From Gemmatimonadetes bacterium 2013_60CM_65_52 (GTDB lineage: Bacteria > Gemmatimonadota > Gemmatimonadetes > Gemmatimonadales > Gemmatimonadaceae): 64,000 nt of DNA. The notes below the pieces were generated by a model, which worked only from the letters and a program-made list of their open reading frames with translations, had not been told where the DNA came from and made no database searches. Below are positions 27,553-36,015 of this stretch, piece after piece; within the stretch, counting starts at the first letter, position 1, and each line of letters starts with the position of its first letter. The stretch lies in NCBI GenBank assembly GCA_002215645.1, contig NGFI01000005.1:736678-800677 (forward strand), given 5' to 3'. The position numbers and the translations under genes were made by a program.

Positions 27553-28871
27553 CGGCACCCGTTGTAGCGATCGTGGGCAGGCCCAACGTCGGCAAATCGG
27601 CGCTCTTCAACCGCATCATCGGCGACGACGAAGCGATCGTCTCCGACGAGGCCGGGACGACGCGCGACCGCCATTTCTCTCGCGCGGAGTGGAATGGCCG
27701 CGCGTTCTGGCTCGTGGATACCGGAGGCCTCGCCGACGATCCCAGGGCGCCGATGGACCTCGAGATCCGTCGGCAAGTGTCCACGGCAATCGAGGAGGCG
27801 GATCTCCTCCTGTTCGTCGTGGATGCCGGTGTTGGCGTACACCCGAGCGACTCGCGCATCGGCGACATGCTGCGCGCGTCCGGCAAGCCCCTGATGCTCG
27901 TCGCCAACAAGGTCGACGACCCTTCCCGCACGGACTGGTACGAGTTCTACCGCCTCGGCATGGGAGATCCGTTTCCCGTGTCCGCGCAGAACGGCAAGAA
28001 CTCGGGCGATCTGCTGGATGACGTCATCTCGCGGCTGCCGGAAGCCCTGCCCGAGGACGAAGCGGCCCTGCGTGTGGCGGTCGTCGGGCGTCCGAATGTC
28101 GGCAAGTCGTCCTTCGTGAACCGGCTCCTCGGCGAGGAGCGGCTGGTCGTCAGCGACGAAGCCGGCACCACGCGTGACGCGATCGACTCGCCCATGGTGT
28201 ATCACGGACGCCGGATGATCTTCGTGGACACGGCGGGCCTCAGGCGCCAGACCAAGATCGACGACGGCGTCGAGTTCTATTCCGCGCTGCGGTCGCGCCG
28301 AGCCATCGAGCGGGCCAACGTCTGCGTGCTGCTGATCGACGCCACGGAGGGAGAGTTCCACCACCAGGACCTGCGCATCGCGAACATGGCGTGGGAGGCC
28401 GGCCGCGGGCTCATCGTCGTCGTCAACAAGTGGGACCTCGTCGTCGGCGAGGACAAGGCGACGCACAAGTTCGAGAAGAAGGCACACGAAAAAGCGCCAT
28501 TTCTCCAGCACGTGCCCTTCCTCTTCACGTCAGCACTCACGGGGCAGCGCGTCACGAAGATCCTCGACCTCATCCTGCTTGTGGAAGAGGAGTCGCAGAA
28601 GCGCATCAGCACGTCGCGCGTGAACGAGCGTCTCACGGAGCTGTTGGCACGACGCCAGCCGTCGCAGGCCGCGGGCAGGGAGGTGAAGCTCAACTACGCG
28701 ACGCAGGTGAGCGTATCACCGCCCACCATCGCCGTCTTCGGCAATCATCCCGACCTCGTCGAGGAGCACTACGTGCGGTTCCTGCACAACGGCTTTCGGG
28801 AGTCGTGGCAGTTCACGGGCAATCCGCTGCGCATCCTGTTGCGCCGCAAGAGCGGGGGAGCTGCGGCGTAG
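27549..28871 (+). CDS. der: Der (EngA), double-GTPase ribosome assembly factor
   Basis: This 440-residue protein carries two tandem GTPase domains and a C-terminal KH-like domain and is required for 50S subunit maturation. The first P-loop is GRPNVGKS (10-17), the second GRPNVGKS (180-187). Switch motifs DTGGLADDP and DTAGLRRQ and the base-recognition motifs NKVD and NKWD are all intact. The start overlaps the DUF512 stop (ATGA). Length matches the family. Confidence 0.97.
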   Translation: MTAPVVAIVGRPNVGKSALFNRIIGDDEAIVSDEAGTTRDRHFSRAEWNGRAFWLVDTGGLADDPRAPMDLEIRRQVSTAIEEADLLLFVVDAGVGVHPSDSRIGDMLRASGKPLMLVANKVDDPSRTDWYEFYRLGMGDPFPVSAQNGKNSGDLLDDVISRLPEALPEDEAALRVAVVGRPNVGKSSFVNRLLGEERLVVSDEAGTTRDAIDSPMVYHGRRMIFVDTAGLRRQTKIDDGVEFYSALRSRRAIERANVCVLLIDATEGEFHHQDLRIANMAWEAGRGLIVVVNKWDLVVGEDKATHKFEKKAHEKAPFLQHVPFLFTSALTGQRVTKILDLILLVEEESQKRISTSRVNERLTELLARRQPSQAAGREVKLNYATQVSVSPPTIAVFGNHPDLVEEHYVRFLHNGFRESWQFTGNPLRILLRRKSGGAAA

Positions 28872-28873
28872 GC

Positions 28874-29485
28874 ATGCATCCCGGCCTCGCGCTCGCGCTG
28901 GCATACGCGTCCGGGTCCATCCCGTTCGCGCTCATTGCTGGTCGTCTGCACGGCGTCGATCTGCGCACGCAGGGCTCGGGAAATCTCGGGGCCACCAATG
29001 TGTTTCGCGTGCTCGGCTGGAAGACGGGCGTCACGGTCTTTCTCGCCGACGCGTTGAAGGGCGCGCTGCCGGTGCTGCTCCTGCCATCGCACATCGACAG
29101 CCAGCGTCCCGTGGCGGTATGGGGAATACTCGTGGGCGTCGCGGCCATCGCGGGACACGTGCGCCCGCTCTTTCTCGGTTTGCGGAAGGGAGGGAAGGGT
29201 GTTGCGACGGCCGCGGGCGTCTTCTTCGCGCTGGCTCCGGTGCCCATGCTGGCCACGTTCGCCGTCTTTACAGCCGTGGTCTTTGCGAGCGGGTACGTCT
29301 CACTGGGAAGCCTTACGTCGGCGGTTCTCCTGCCAACACTCCTCGCGGTGACGCTGGGCGCCGGATCGCCCCTATTTCTGGTGAGCGTCGTGATCGCCGC
29401 GTTCGTCTTCTGGACGCACCGCGGGAACATCCGCCGCCTCCGCCGCGGCGAGGAGCATCGGTTCGGCAAGGGAGGCGCCGCATGA
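28874..29485 (+). CDS. plsY: PlsY, acyl-phosphate:glycerol-3-phosphate acyltransferase
   Basis: The 203-residue inner-membrane enzyme makes lysophosphatidate from acyl-phosphate. The three family motifs are visible: SGSIPFALI, GSGNLGATNVFR and GLRKGGKGVAT, with HRGNIRRL before the C-terminus. Several hydrophobic helices fill the rest. The ATG at 28874 is two bases after the der stop; longer in-frame starts lie inside der. The stop overlaps gpsA (ATGA), so two consecutive glycerolipid steps are coupled. Confidence 0.95.
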   Translation: MHPGLALALAYASGSIPFALIAGRLHGVDLRTQGSGNLGATNVFRVLGWKTGVTVFLADALKGALPVLLLPSHIDSQRPVAVWGILVGVAAIAGHVRPLFLGLRKGGKGVATAAGVFFALAPVPMLATFAVFTAVVFASGYVSLGSLTSAVLLPTLLAVTLGAGSPLFLVSVVIAAFVFWTHRGNIRRLRRGEEHRFGKGGAA

Positions 29486-30480
29486 CGCGGTGTGCGGTGG
29501 TGGGGGCCGGCGCCTGGGGGACAGCCCTCGCCGACGTATTGGCGCGGAATGGCCATGACGTCCTCCTGTGGGCGCTCGAGAAGGACGTTGCTGCCGGCAT
29601 CAACGAGGGCGGAGAGAATTCGCGCTTTCTCAAGGGGTTCGCGCTTTCGCCGCGGCTCCGGGCAACCACGACGCTGACCGATGCCACGCGCGACGCGCAG
29701 CTCATCTGCGCGGCCACTCCATCGCAGCACCTCCGGTCCGTCATCTCGGCTGCGCGCGACGCCATTGCCGCGCGGGCCATCGTGTGCGTCGCATCCAAAG
29801 GCATCGAGAGCAACACCCTCGCGCTCATGAGCGACGTTGCGGCCGAGGAGGCACCGGGCCGCCCCGTGGTCGCACTCTCGGGTCCCAGCTTTGCCGCCGA
29901 GGTGGCGGCGCAACAGCCCACGGCGATCGTCGCTGCGTCCGACGACCTGATCGCCGCGGAGACGGTGCAGGACGCCTTCAGCAATGGGCACCTCCGCCTT
30001 TACACGCACGATGACGTCATCGGCGTCGAGCTGGGTGGTGCGCTCAAGAACGTGATGGCCGTGGCCACTGGCATCGTCGAGGGCGTCGGTCTCGGCTTCA
30101 ATTCGCGGGCAGCGTTGATCACCCGCGGGCTCGCGGAGATGACGCGACTGGGCACGGCCATTGGAGCGCAACCGTCCACGTTCGCGGGTCTTGCCGGCAT
30201 CGGCGATCTCGTGCTCACCTGCACGGGGACGCTCAGCCGCAATCGCGCCGTCGGCATCGAGATTGGACGCGGCGCGACGCTGGACGAGGCACTGGCCGGC
30301 AAGGAAACCGTAGCGGAGGGAGTTCACACCACGAGGAGTGCGCTTGCGCTCGCCACACGCGAGGGAGTGGAGATGCCGATCGTTGCCATGGTGCATCGCA
30401 TTCTGTTCGACGGATATCCGGCGCGCGAAGCGCTCACCGAGCTCATGGCCCGCGAGCTTCGCTCGGAGCAGGACGCATGA
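29482..30480 (+). CDS. gpsA: GpsA, NAD(P)-dependent glycerol-3-phosphate dehydrogenase
   Basis: This 332-residue enzyme reduces dihydroxyacetone phosphate to glycerol-3-phosphate, the substrate of PlsY. The Rossmann motif is GAGAWGTALA (residues 8-17). The catalytic lysine region is ELGGALKNVMAVATG, and the family loop FAGLAGIGDLVLTCTG is intact. It overlaps plsY upstream and the merR-type gene downstream, both by ATGA. Confidence 0.97.
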   Translation: MTRCAVVGAGAWGTALADVLARNGHDVLLWALEKDVAAGINEGGENSRFLKGFALSPRLRATTTLTDATRDAQLICAATPSQHLRSVISAARDAIAARAIVCVASKGIESNTLALMSDVAAEEAPGRPVVALSGPSFAAEVAAQQPTAIVAASDDLIAAETVQDAFSNGHLRLYTHDDVIGVELGGALKNVMAVATGIVEGVGLGFNSRAALITRGLAEMTRLGTAIGAQPSTFAGLAGIGDLVLTCTGTLSRNRAVGIEIGRGATLDEALAGKETVAEGVHTTRSALALATREGVEMPIVAMVHRILFDGYPAREALTELMARELRSEQDA

Positions 30481-30833
30481 GCGCCGCCGAACCGGTCCAG
30501 GAGTTCTTCAGCATCGGCGAGGTGTGTGAGCTCACCGATCTCAAGCCACACGTGCTGCGCTACTGGGAGAGCCAGTTCCGTTTCCTCAATCCCGCCAAGA
30601 ACCGGTCGGGCAATCGCGTCTATCAGCGGCGCGAGATCGAGCTGATTCTCCTCGTGAAGCATCTGCTCTACACCGAGAAGTACACCATCGAAGGCGCCCG
30701 GCAGAAGGTGGACGAACATCGCAAGGGTGGCGAGCTGCGCGCGGCGGCGCGCGCGGCACTCACGGTGCAGACCCTCGAGTCCATCGAGAACGAGTTGAAG
30801 GACCTCATGCGCTTTCTCTCATCCGACACCTGA
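30477..30833 (+). CDS. MerR-family transcriptional regulator
   Basis: The 118-residue protein has an N-terminal winged helix-turn-helix of MerR type (FSIGEVCELTDLKPHVLRYW, residues 11-30, then the wing NRSGNRVYQRREIELI) and a short C-terminal coiled coil for dimerisation. There is no effector-binding domain, so it may be a constitutive or partner-dependent regulator. The gene is coupled to gpsA by ATGA. Target genes cannot be read from the sequence. Confidence 0.88.
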   Translation: MSAAEPVQEFFSIGEVCELTDLKPHVLRYWESQFRFLNPAKNRSGNRVYQRREIELILLVKHLLYTEKYTIEGARQKVDEHRKGGELRAAARAALTVQTLESIENELKDLMRFLSSDT

Positions 30834-30860
30834 GCCCCGCTGGAGGGGCACATCGCCTTC

Positions 30861-31622
30861 ATGCGCTTTCTCATCACCAACGACGACGGGATTCTGGCGC
30901 ACGGCATCGAGTGTCTCACCGAGGCCGCGGAGCCGCTCGGCGAAGTGTTCGTCGTGGCTCCCGACCGTGAGCAGAGCGCGACGAGCCACTCCCTCACGCT
31001 CCATCACCCGCTGCGCCCGGTGAAGCGCGCCGAACGGCGGTGGCAGATCGACGGGACGCCGACCGATTGCGTGATGATCGCCGTCGAGGCGCTGATGGAC
31101 TCGCGTCCGGACTTCGTGCTGAGCGGCATCAATCACGGGCAGAACATGGGTGAGGACGTGCTCTACTCCGGCACCGTCGCCGCGGCGATGGAAGGGTTGG
31201 CGCTCGGCATTCCCTCCATCGCGTTCTCGTTCGCCGGTGGTGATCTGCGCGCCGATCTCACGTACCTCAAGGAACAGGTGAAGGTGCTCACGCCCCTCAT
31301 CAAGCACATCGTATCGCTGCCCACGTTCCCGGCGAACACGCTACTCAACGTGAACCTGCCTCCAGTGCCGGCCGACGGTGTGCGCGGCGTGCGACTCACG
31401 CGTCTCGGCAGTCGCGTGTACTCCGGTTCGCTCAAGCCCATGCGCGACCCGTGGGACAGGGACATCTTCTGGATCGGCGGCGGCAGCATCACGTGGACGG
31501 GCGAGCCCGACTCCGACTTTCGTGCCATTCAGGACGGCTTCATCTCGATCACGCCTCTCCATCTCGATCTCACGCACTACACCATGCTCGAATCGTCGGG
31601 GACGTGGTGGCGAGATCTGTAG
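30861..31622 (+). CDS. surE: SurE, 5'/3'-nucleotidase
   Basis: This 253-residue metal-dependent phosphatase acts on nucleoside monophosphates and is often linked to pcm. The metal site ITNDDG is at 5-10 (Asp8, Asp9), the DREQSATSHSL loop follows, and SGINHGQNMGEDVLYSGTVAAAMEG supplies the remaining ligands. The length is typical. A GGAGG sequence lies about 14 bases upstream of the ATG. pcm follows after eight bases, the arrangement known from proteobacteria (surE-pcm). Confidence 0.96.
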   Translation: MRFLITNDDGILAHGIECLTEAAEPLGEVFVVAPDREQSATSHSLTLHHPLRPVKRAERRWQIDGTPTDCVMIAVEALMDSRPDFVLSGINHGQNMGEDVLYSGTVAAAMEGLALGIPSIAFSFAGGDLRADLTYLKEQVKVLTPLIKHIVSLPTFPANTLLNVNLPPVPADGVRGVRLTRLGSRVYSGSLKPMRDPWDRDIFWIGGGSITWTGEPDSDFRAIQDGFISITPLHLDLTHYTMLESSGTWWRDL

Positions 31623-31630
31623 ACGGCCAG

Positions 31631-32266
31631 ATGGTGGGCGCGCGCCGGCGCCTGGTCGAGACCCTTCGCGAAAAGGGCATCCGCGACCTCGCGGTGCTGC
31701 GTGCGTTCGACATGACAGCGCGTCACGCCTTCGTGCCCACGGGCGTTCGCCATCGGGCCTACGACGACGTTCCGCTTCCCATCGGAAACGGGCAGACCAT
31801 TTCGCAGCCGAGCGTCCACGCGAAGTCGCTAGAAGCTCTGGCGCTCAAGGGACACGAGCGCGTGCTGGAGATCGGCTCGGGCTCGGGATATCAGACCGTG
31901 CTCCTCGCGCATCTCGCCGCACAGGTGTTCACCATCGAGCGGATACCGGCCCTGTTCAATGCGGCCCGCGAGGCCATCAAGGCCGCCGGCGTCACCAACG
32001 TCTCGATGCTGCTCGGCGACGGAACCGTTGGTTGGCGCGAGTTCGCTCCCTACGAGGCCATTCTTGTCAGTGCCGGAGGGCCATCGGTGCCCCAGGCACT
32101 GGTGGAGCAGCTGGCCGATGGCGGCCGCATGATCGTCCCCGTGGGCACGCTCGAGGAGCAGACGCTCGTCCTCGTCAGCCGGAAGGGAGATCAGGTTACC
32201 ACGCGCGAGATCGCGCCCGTGCGCTTCGTTCCGTTGCTCGGCACCCAGGGATGGGAAGGGCAATAG
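31631..32266 (+). CDS. pcm: Protein-L-isoaspartate O-methyltransferase
   Basis: The 211-residue SAM-dependent enzyme repairs isoaspartyl residues in aged proteins. Family marks are RRRLVETLREKGIRD at the N-terminus, PLPIGNGQTISQPS (substrate loop) and the SAM motif VLEIGSGSGYQT. The chosen ATG gives the expected N-terminus; in-frame GTG codons at 31604 and 31607 would overlap surE. acyP follows after one base. Confidence 0.94.
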   Translation: MVGARRRLVETLREKGIRDLAVLRAFDMTARHAFVPTGVRHRAYDDVPLPIGNGQTISQPSVHAKSLEALALKGHERVLEIGSGSGYQTVLLAHLAAQVFTIERIPALFNAAREAIKAAGVTNVSMLLGDGTVGWREFAPYEAILVSAGGPSVPQALVEQLADGGRMIVPVGTLEEQTLVLVSRKGDQVTTREIAPVRFVPLLGTQGWEGQ

Positions 32267-32267
32267 C

Positions 32268-32543
32268 GTGATCCGGCTGCACGTGCGGATCGGCGGCCGC
32301 GTGCAGGGAGTCGGCTTTCGCTGGTTCGTCCGGGAAGAGGCGCGACGCCTTGGACTCAGCGGATGGGTCACGAATCTTCCTGACGGCGACGTCGAGGTCG
32401 CGGCAGGAGGCGAGGCCTCGTCACTCGATCGGCTACGCACCGCTCTCGCGGTAGGGCCGACTGGCGCGCAGGTCAACAGCGTGTCCGACCTCTCCGGGGA
32501 GCTCCCTGAATCGCTCCCCTATCCATTCGCCATTCACCGATGA
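32268..32543 (+). CDS. acyP: Acylphosphatase
   Basis: This 91-residue protein hydrolyses acyl phosphates. The catalytic arginine lies in GRVQGVGFRWFV and the catalytic asparagine in GWVTNLPDGDVEV, both at the expected spacing. The start is GTG. The stop overlaps the apt ATG (ATGA). Confidence 0.94.
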   Translation: MIRLHVRIGGRVQGVGFRWFVREEARRLGLSGWVTNLPDGDVEVAAGGEASSLDRLRTALAVGPTGAQVNSVSDLSGELPESLPYPFAIHR

Positions 32544-33073
32544 CCGCCGCCGACCTGAGTGCCCGAGCCGCTGCCAGTGTCCGGGACGTTCCCGACTTTC
32601 CGCGGCCCGGCATCGTCTTCAAGGACATCACACCACTCCTCCAGGACGCCGCGCTGTTCCGTGAGTGCATCGAGGGAATGGCCGCGCCGTGGCGCTCGGA
32701 GCGCGTCACCCACGTTGCTGGCATCGAGAGCCGCGGGTTCATCCTGTCAGCACCCATCGCCATCACGCTCGGCGCGGGCTTCATCCCGATCCGAAAAGCT
32801 GGAAAGCTTCCCTATGCGACACAGGGAAGGGACTACGCCCTCGAGTACGGGACGGATCGCCTGGAGATGCATGTCGACGCCTGCCCGCCGCCGGCGCGCG
32901 TGCTGCTCGTCGATGACGTCCTGGCAACCGGTGGCACCGCCGCGGCGGCGTGCGCGCTGATCGAGCAGGTCGGAGGTAGGACTGTCGGCTGTGCGTTTCT
33001 ACTGAGACTCGGCTTCTTGCACGGCGACCAGCGACTCGCCGGCTATCCGATTCAGAGCTTGATTGAAGCGTAA
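32540..33073 (+). CDS. apt: Adenine phosphoribosyltransferase
   Basis: The 177-residue purine-salvage enzyme converts adenine and PRPP to AMP. The PRPP-binding motif VLLVDDVLATGGTAAA and the FPRPGIVFKDITPLL segment near the N-terminus are diagnostic. The length is normal. It is the last gene of the run beginning with the DUF512 gene. The following 152 bp carry a promoter for the protease gene but no clear terminator. Confidence 0.96.
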   Translation: MTAADLSARAAASVRDVPDFPRPGIVFKDITPLLQDAALFRECIEGMAAPWRSERVTHVAGIESRGFILSAPIAITLGAGFIPIRKAGKLPYATQGRDYALEYGTDRLEMHVDACPPPARVLLVDDVLATGGTAAAACALIEQVGGRTVGCAFLLRLGFLHGDQRLAGYPIQSLIEA

Positions 33074-33120
33074 AGTATTTAGCGACAGTGAGTTCCGCGG
33101 CTGGCGACGCAATTTGTGGC

Positions 33121-33150
33121 TTTACAAAAGGTGATCTGCGGCACTATCCT
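33121..33150 (+). promoter_or_regulatory. Candidate sigma-70-type promoter for the protease gene
   Basis: TTTACA (33121-33126) and TATCCT (33145-33150) are 18 bp apart in the 152-bp gap before the S8 peptidase gene. Predicted transcription start is near 33157, leaving a leader of about 70 bases. Each hexamer has mismatches to consensus, so confidence is modest. Confidence 0.45.
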
Positions 33151-33225
33151 AGCGCGTCGTGCGGCACCCGCCGTTGAACGCGTAGGCTCTCGCCCAGCAG
33201 CTCCCCATCACCGGGATCGCGGTCC

Positions 33226-35751
33226 ATGAAAAAGCTCGCGTATTACGCCGTCATCCTCGGCGCCGTCGTGTCGTGCTCCGACACTCCGACCGCCCCACTG
33301 TCCGAGTCGGCGTGGAGTCCACCACTTCCGTTAGCGGCGGCGAACGCCCCGGTTCAACCGATCCCGAATCAGTACATCGTCCGCTTTCCGGACAACGAAC
33401 CGAGCTCCATCGCGCGTGCCCGTCTGATCGAGCGCTCGCACGGCGCCGTCGTGCAGCGCGTGTACGACACGGCCATCAAGGGCGCCGCGTTCACGATGGC
33501 CGACGACGCCGCGGAAGCCCTGAAGAGCGTCAAGGGCATCGTGTCGGTCGAACAGGATCAGACCGTTCACCTCAGCACAACGCAGTCGAACGTCACCTGG
33601 GGGATCGACCGGATCGACCAGCGCAACCTGCCGCTGTCCACCACCTACTCGTACACCTACTCCGGGGCAGGCGTCACCGCCTACATCATCGATACCGGCA
33701 TCAACTTCACGCACAGTGAGTACAACGGGCGCGCGTCGTTCGGCGTGGACGAGATCGTCCCGAGCACGAACGGTGTGGACTGCAACGGCCACGGGTCACA
33801 TGTGTCCGGCACCGTCGGCGGGACCACATACGGCGTCGCAAAGAACGTCAGTCTCGTCGCGGTTCGCGTCCTCGATTGCAGCGGGAGTGGCAGCTACTCG
33901 CAGGTGATCGCCGGCGTCGATTGGGTCACCGCGAACGCGCACAAGCCAGCCGTCGCCAACATGAGCCTTGGCGGATCGTTCTCGTCCGCACTGAATGCCG
34001 CCGTCACGAACTCCATCGCGGCGGGCGTCGTCTTCGCGGTCGCAGCCGGCAACAGCGCGGCCAACGCGTGCAACTCATCGCCGTCGAGCACGCCCACCGC
34101 GATAACGACGGGCGCCACGACCATCAGCGACGGCTGGGCCTCCTTCTCGAATTTCGGGTCGTGCGTCAAGATCCTCGCGCCCGGCGTGAACATCACCTCG
34201 GCGTGGATTGGGAGCAACACCGCGACCAACACCATCAGCGGCACATCCATGGCGACGCCGCACGTGGTCGGCGCGGCCGCCTTGTACCTCGAGGCGAATC
34301 CCACCGCCACGGCCGCGCAGGTCAGCTCGGCGCTCACGGGCAACGCGACGTCGGGCGTCGTCAGCGGCGTTCCGTCGGGCACGCCAAATCTTCTCCTGTA
34401 TACCGGTTTTCTTGGCGTTCCTCCCACGGCGAACTTCACCAGCACCTGTGCCGGGCTCGGATGTAACTTCGACGCCAGCTCCAGCTCCGCATTGGCGAGC
34501 GCGACGTACAGTTGGACCTTCGGCGATTCGCAGTCGGGAACCGGAAAGACGACCAGTCATACGTACGCGACCGGTGGCACGTACACCGTGACGCTGACCG
34601 TCTCGGATGCGAATGGTAGCAGCAGCAAGTCGTCCACCGTTACGGTGTCGGCTGCTCAGCCGCCCGTCGCGAGCTTCACATGGAATTGCGTCGGTCAAGC
34701 GTACCCGACTCAGTGCGCCTTCGATGCGAGCGCCTCGAGCGATGCCGTGGGCATCGTCTCGTACGCCTGGATCTGGGGGAACGGAACGAGTGAGACAAAG
34801 ACGGTCCCGCTCGCGAAGAAGACCTACGGGAGTACGGGAGTCTATAGCGTCACATTGACCGTCAAGAACGGCGCGGGTTTGACGAGCTCGGTCACGCAAC
34901 AAGTCACTGTCGGGGCCGTAGCCAATCAGCCGCCCACGGCGTCGATCTCGGCGCCGACGAGTGGCACCAGCGTCGTGCAGGGGACGAGCGTCACTTTCAC
35001 CGGGTCGGGTTCCGATCCGGAGGATGGCGCGCTGACCGGTGCGTCGCTCGCGTGGACGAGCAGCATCGACGGATCCATTGGGTCGGGCACGTCCTTCGCC
35101 AAGAGCAACCTCTCGGTGGGGACGCACACGATCACCCTGACGGCCACGGACTCGAAGGGAGCAACTGGTACGGCGTCGGTGACACTGACGGTCACTGCAC
35201 CGGTGAATCAGCCGCCGACGGCATCCATCTCGGCACCGACAACCGGCACCAGTGTGGTGCAGGGGACGAGCGTCACCTTTACCGGGTCGGGTTCCGATCC
35301 GGAGGATGGCGCACTGACCGGTGCGTCGCTCGTGTGGACGAGCAGCGTCAATGGCTCGATCGGTACAGGCACCTCGTTCGCCAACAGCACCTTGTCGGTT
35401 GGGACGCACACGATCACGCTCACGGCCACGGACTCGAAGGGCGCCACGGGAACGGCCTCGATCACACTGACCGTCACCGCGCCTCCGCCACCGCCGCCAG
35501 TTGCGAACTTCACGTGGACCTGCACTGGTTTCAATCCGCACCAGTGCCAGTTCGATCTGTCGTCGACGACAGGAACCATCGTGAAGTGGGTAGCCGCGTA
35601 CGGAGATGGACAAACCCTCACGTTCACGTCATCGGCCGTTCTGGTCGGCAAGCACACGTATGCTGCCGCCGGCACGTATCAGGCGTCGCTCACGGTGACC
35701 GACAATCTGGGGCGGACGAGCTCCGTGACGAAGGCGGTCATCGTTCCATAG
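33226..35751 (+). CDS. Secreted lipoprotein S8 (subtilisin-like) peptidase with PKD/Ig-like repeats
   Basis: This 841-residue protein has a lipoprotein signal (MKKLAYYAVILGAVVSC, lipobox VVSC), an I9-type propeptide (about 45-110, ending in GIVSVEQDQTV), then a proteinase-K-like catalytic domain with Asp156 (IIDTG), His189 (NGHGSH) and Ser341 (GTSMATPH). The C-terminal half (about 400-841) is beta-sandwich modules: two PKD-like domains, two near-identical 94-residue Ig/cadherin-like modules and one more PKD-like domain. It would degrade proteins outside the cell or at its surface. It is a stand-alone transcription unit with its own promoter and terminator. No type IX sorting domain is recognised at the C-terminus. 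Confidence 0.93.
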   Translation: MKKLAYYAVILGAVVSCSDTPTAPLSESAWSPPLPLAAANAPVQPIPNQYIVRFPDNEPSSIARARLIERSHGAVVQRVYDTAIKGAAFTMADDAAEALKSVKGIVSVEQDQTVHLSTTQSNVTWGIDRIDQRNLPLSTTYSYTYSGAGVTAYIIDTGINFTHSEYNGRASFGVDEIVPSTNGVDCNGHGSHVSGTVGGTTYGVAKNVSLVAVRVLDCSGSGSYSQVIAGVDWVTANAHKPAVANMSLGGSFSSALNAAVTNSIAAGVVFAVAAGNSAANACNSSPSSTPTAITTGATTISDGWASFSNFGSCVKILAPGVNITSAWIGSNTATNTISGTSMATPHVVGAAALYLEANPTATAAQVSSALTGNATSGVVSGVPSGTPNLLLYTGFLGVPPTANFTSTCAGLGCNFDASSSSALASATYSWTFGDSQSGTGKTTSHTYATGGTYTVTLTVSDANGSSSKSSTVTVSAAQPPVASFTWNCVGQAYPTQCAFDASASSDAVGIVSYAWIWGNGTSETKTVPLAKKTYGSTGVYSVTLTVKNGAGLTSSVTQQVTVGAVANQPPTASISAPTSGTSVVQGTSVTFTGSGSDPEDGALTGASLAWTSSIDGSIGSGTSFAKSNLSVGTHTITLTATDSKGATGTASVTLTVTAPVNQPPTASISAPTTGTSVVQGTSVTFTGSGSDPEDGALTGASLVWTSSVNGSIGTGTSFANSTLSVGTHTITLTATDSKGATGTASITLTVTAPPPPPPVANFTWTCTGFNPHQCQFDLSSTTGTIVKWVAAYGDGQTLTFTSSAVLVGKHTYAAAGTYQASLTVTDNLGRTSSVTKAVIVP
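34924..35205 (+). repeat. Tandem repeat unit 1 (282 bp) inside the peptidase gene
   Basis: The first of two in-frame 94-codon units begins NQPPTASISAP and contains SDPEDGALTGASL and VGTHTITLTATDSKG. The DNA of the two copies is very similar, with scattered differences, many of them silent. Confidence 0.9.
35206..35487 (+). repeat. Tandem repeat unit 2 (282 bp) inside the peptidase gene
   Basis: The second copy abuts unit 1 exactly and has the same reading frame and length. It encodes the same beta-sandwich module with a few substitutions (for example AWTSSIDGS becomes VWTSSVNGS). Confidence 0.9.
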
Positions 35752-35768
35752 CACGGCGAGTTTCTGAC

Positions 35769-35804
35769 GAGAGGGCCGGCGAGATGGATGCGCCGGCTCT
35801 TTTC
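35769..35804 (+). terminator. Rho-independent terminator after the peptidase gene
   Basis: A 13-bp stem (35769-35781 with 35791-35803, three G-T pairs) has a 9-base loop, and its descending arm ends in TCTTTT. It lies 18 bp after the peptidase stop. Confidence 0.75.
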
Positions 35805-35908
35805 GCTGGATGCATCGGCGTACGGAATGTGAACGAGCACGGCCACCCAATGGTCCGTCGCGCGCGATTTGCGTGGGTGCTACCTTTATTGGCTTACCCC
35901 CGGACATC

Positions 35909-35982
35909 GCCCCTGTAGCTCAGGTGGATAGAGCAGCGGTTTCCTAAACCGTTGGCCGGGTGTTCGAGTCACCCCAGGGGCA
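35909..35982 (+). tRNA. tRNA-Arg (anticodon CCT)
   Basis: The cloverleaf is complete: acceptor GCCCCTG/CAGGGGC, D-stem GCTC/GAGC, anticodon stem GCGGT/ACCGT with loop TTCCTAA (anticodon CCT, reads AGG), a 5-base variable loop, T-stem GGGTG/CACCC with TTCGAGT, and discriminator A. The CCA end is not encoded. AGG should be a rare codon in this GC-rich genome. Confidence 0.95.
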
Positions 35983-36015
35983 CTCCCACACGCAGTCGTT
36001 CAAACCCGCACACTC

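Noticed and set aside
34924-35487. CRISPR or mobile repeat
   Set aside because: The repeat is two 282-bp in-frame coding units with no spacers, inverted ends or target duplication. It is a protein-module duplication.
34075-35613. Long - strand open frame (512 codons) opposite the protease gene
   Set aside because: Its length comes from the repetitive GC-rich modules of the real gene; the translation is Arg-rich and has no domain.
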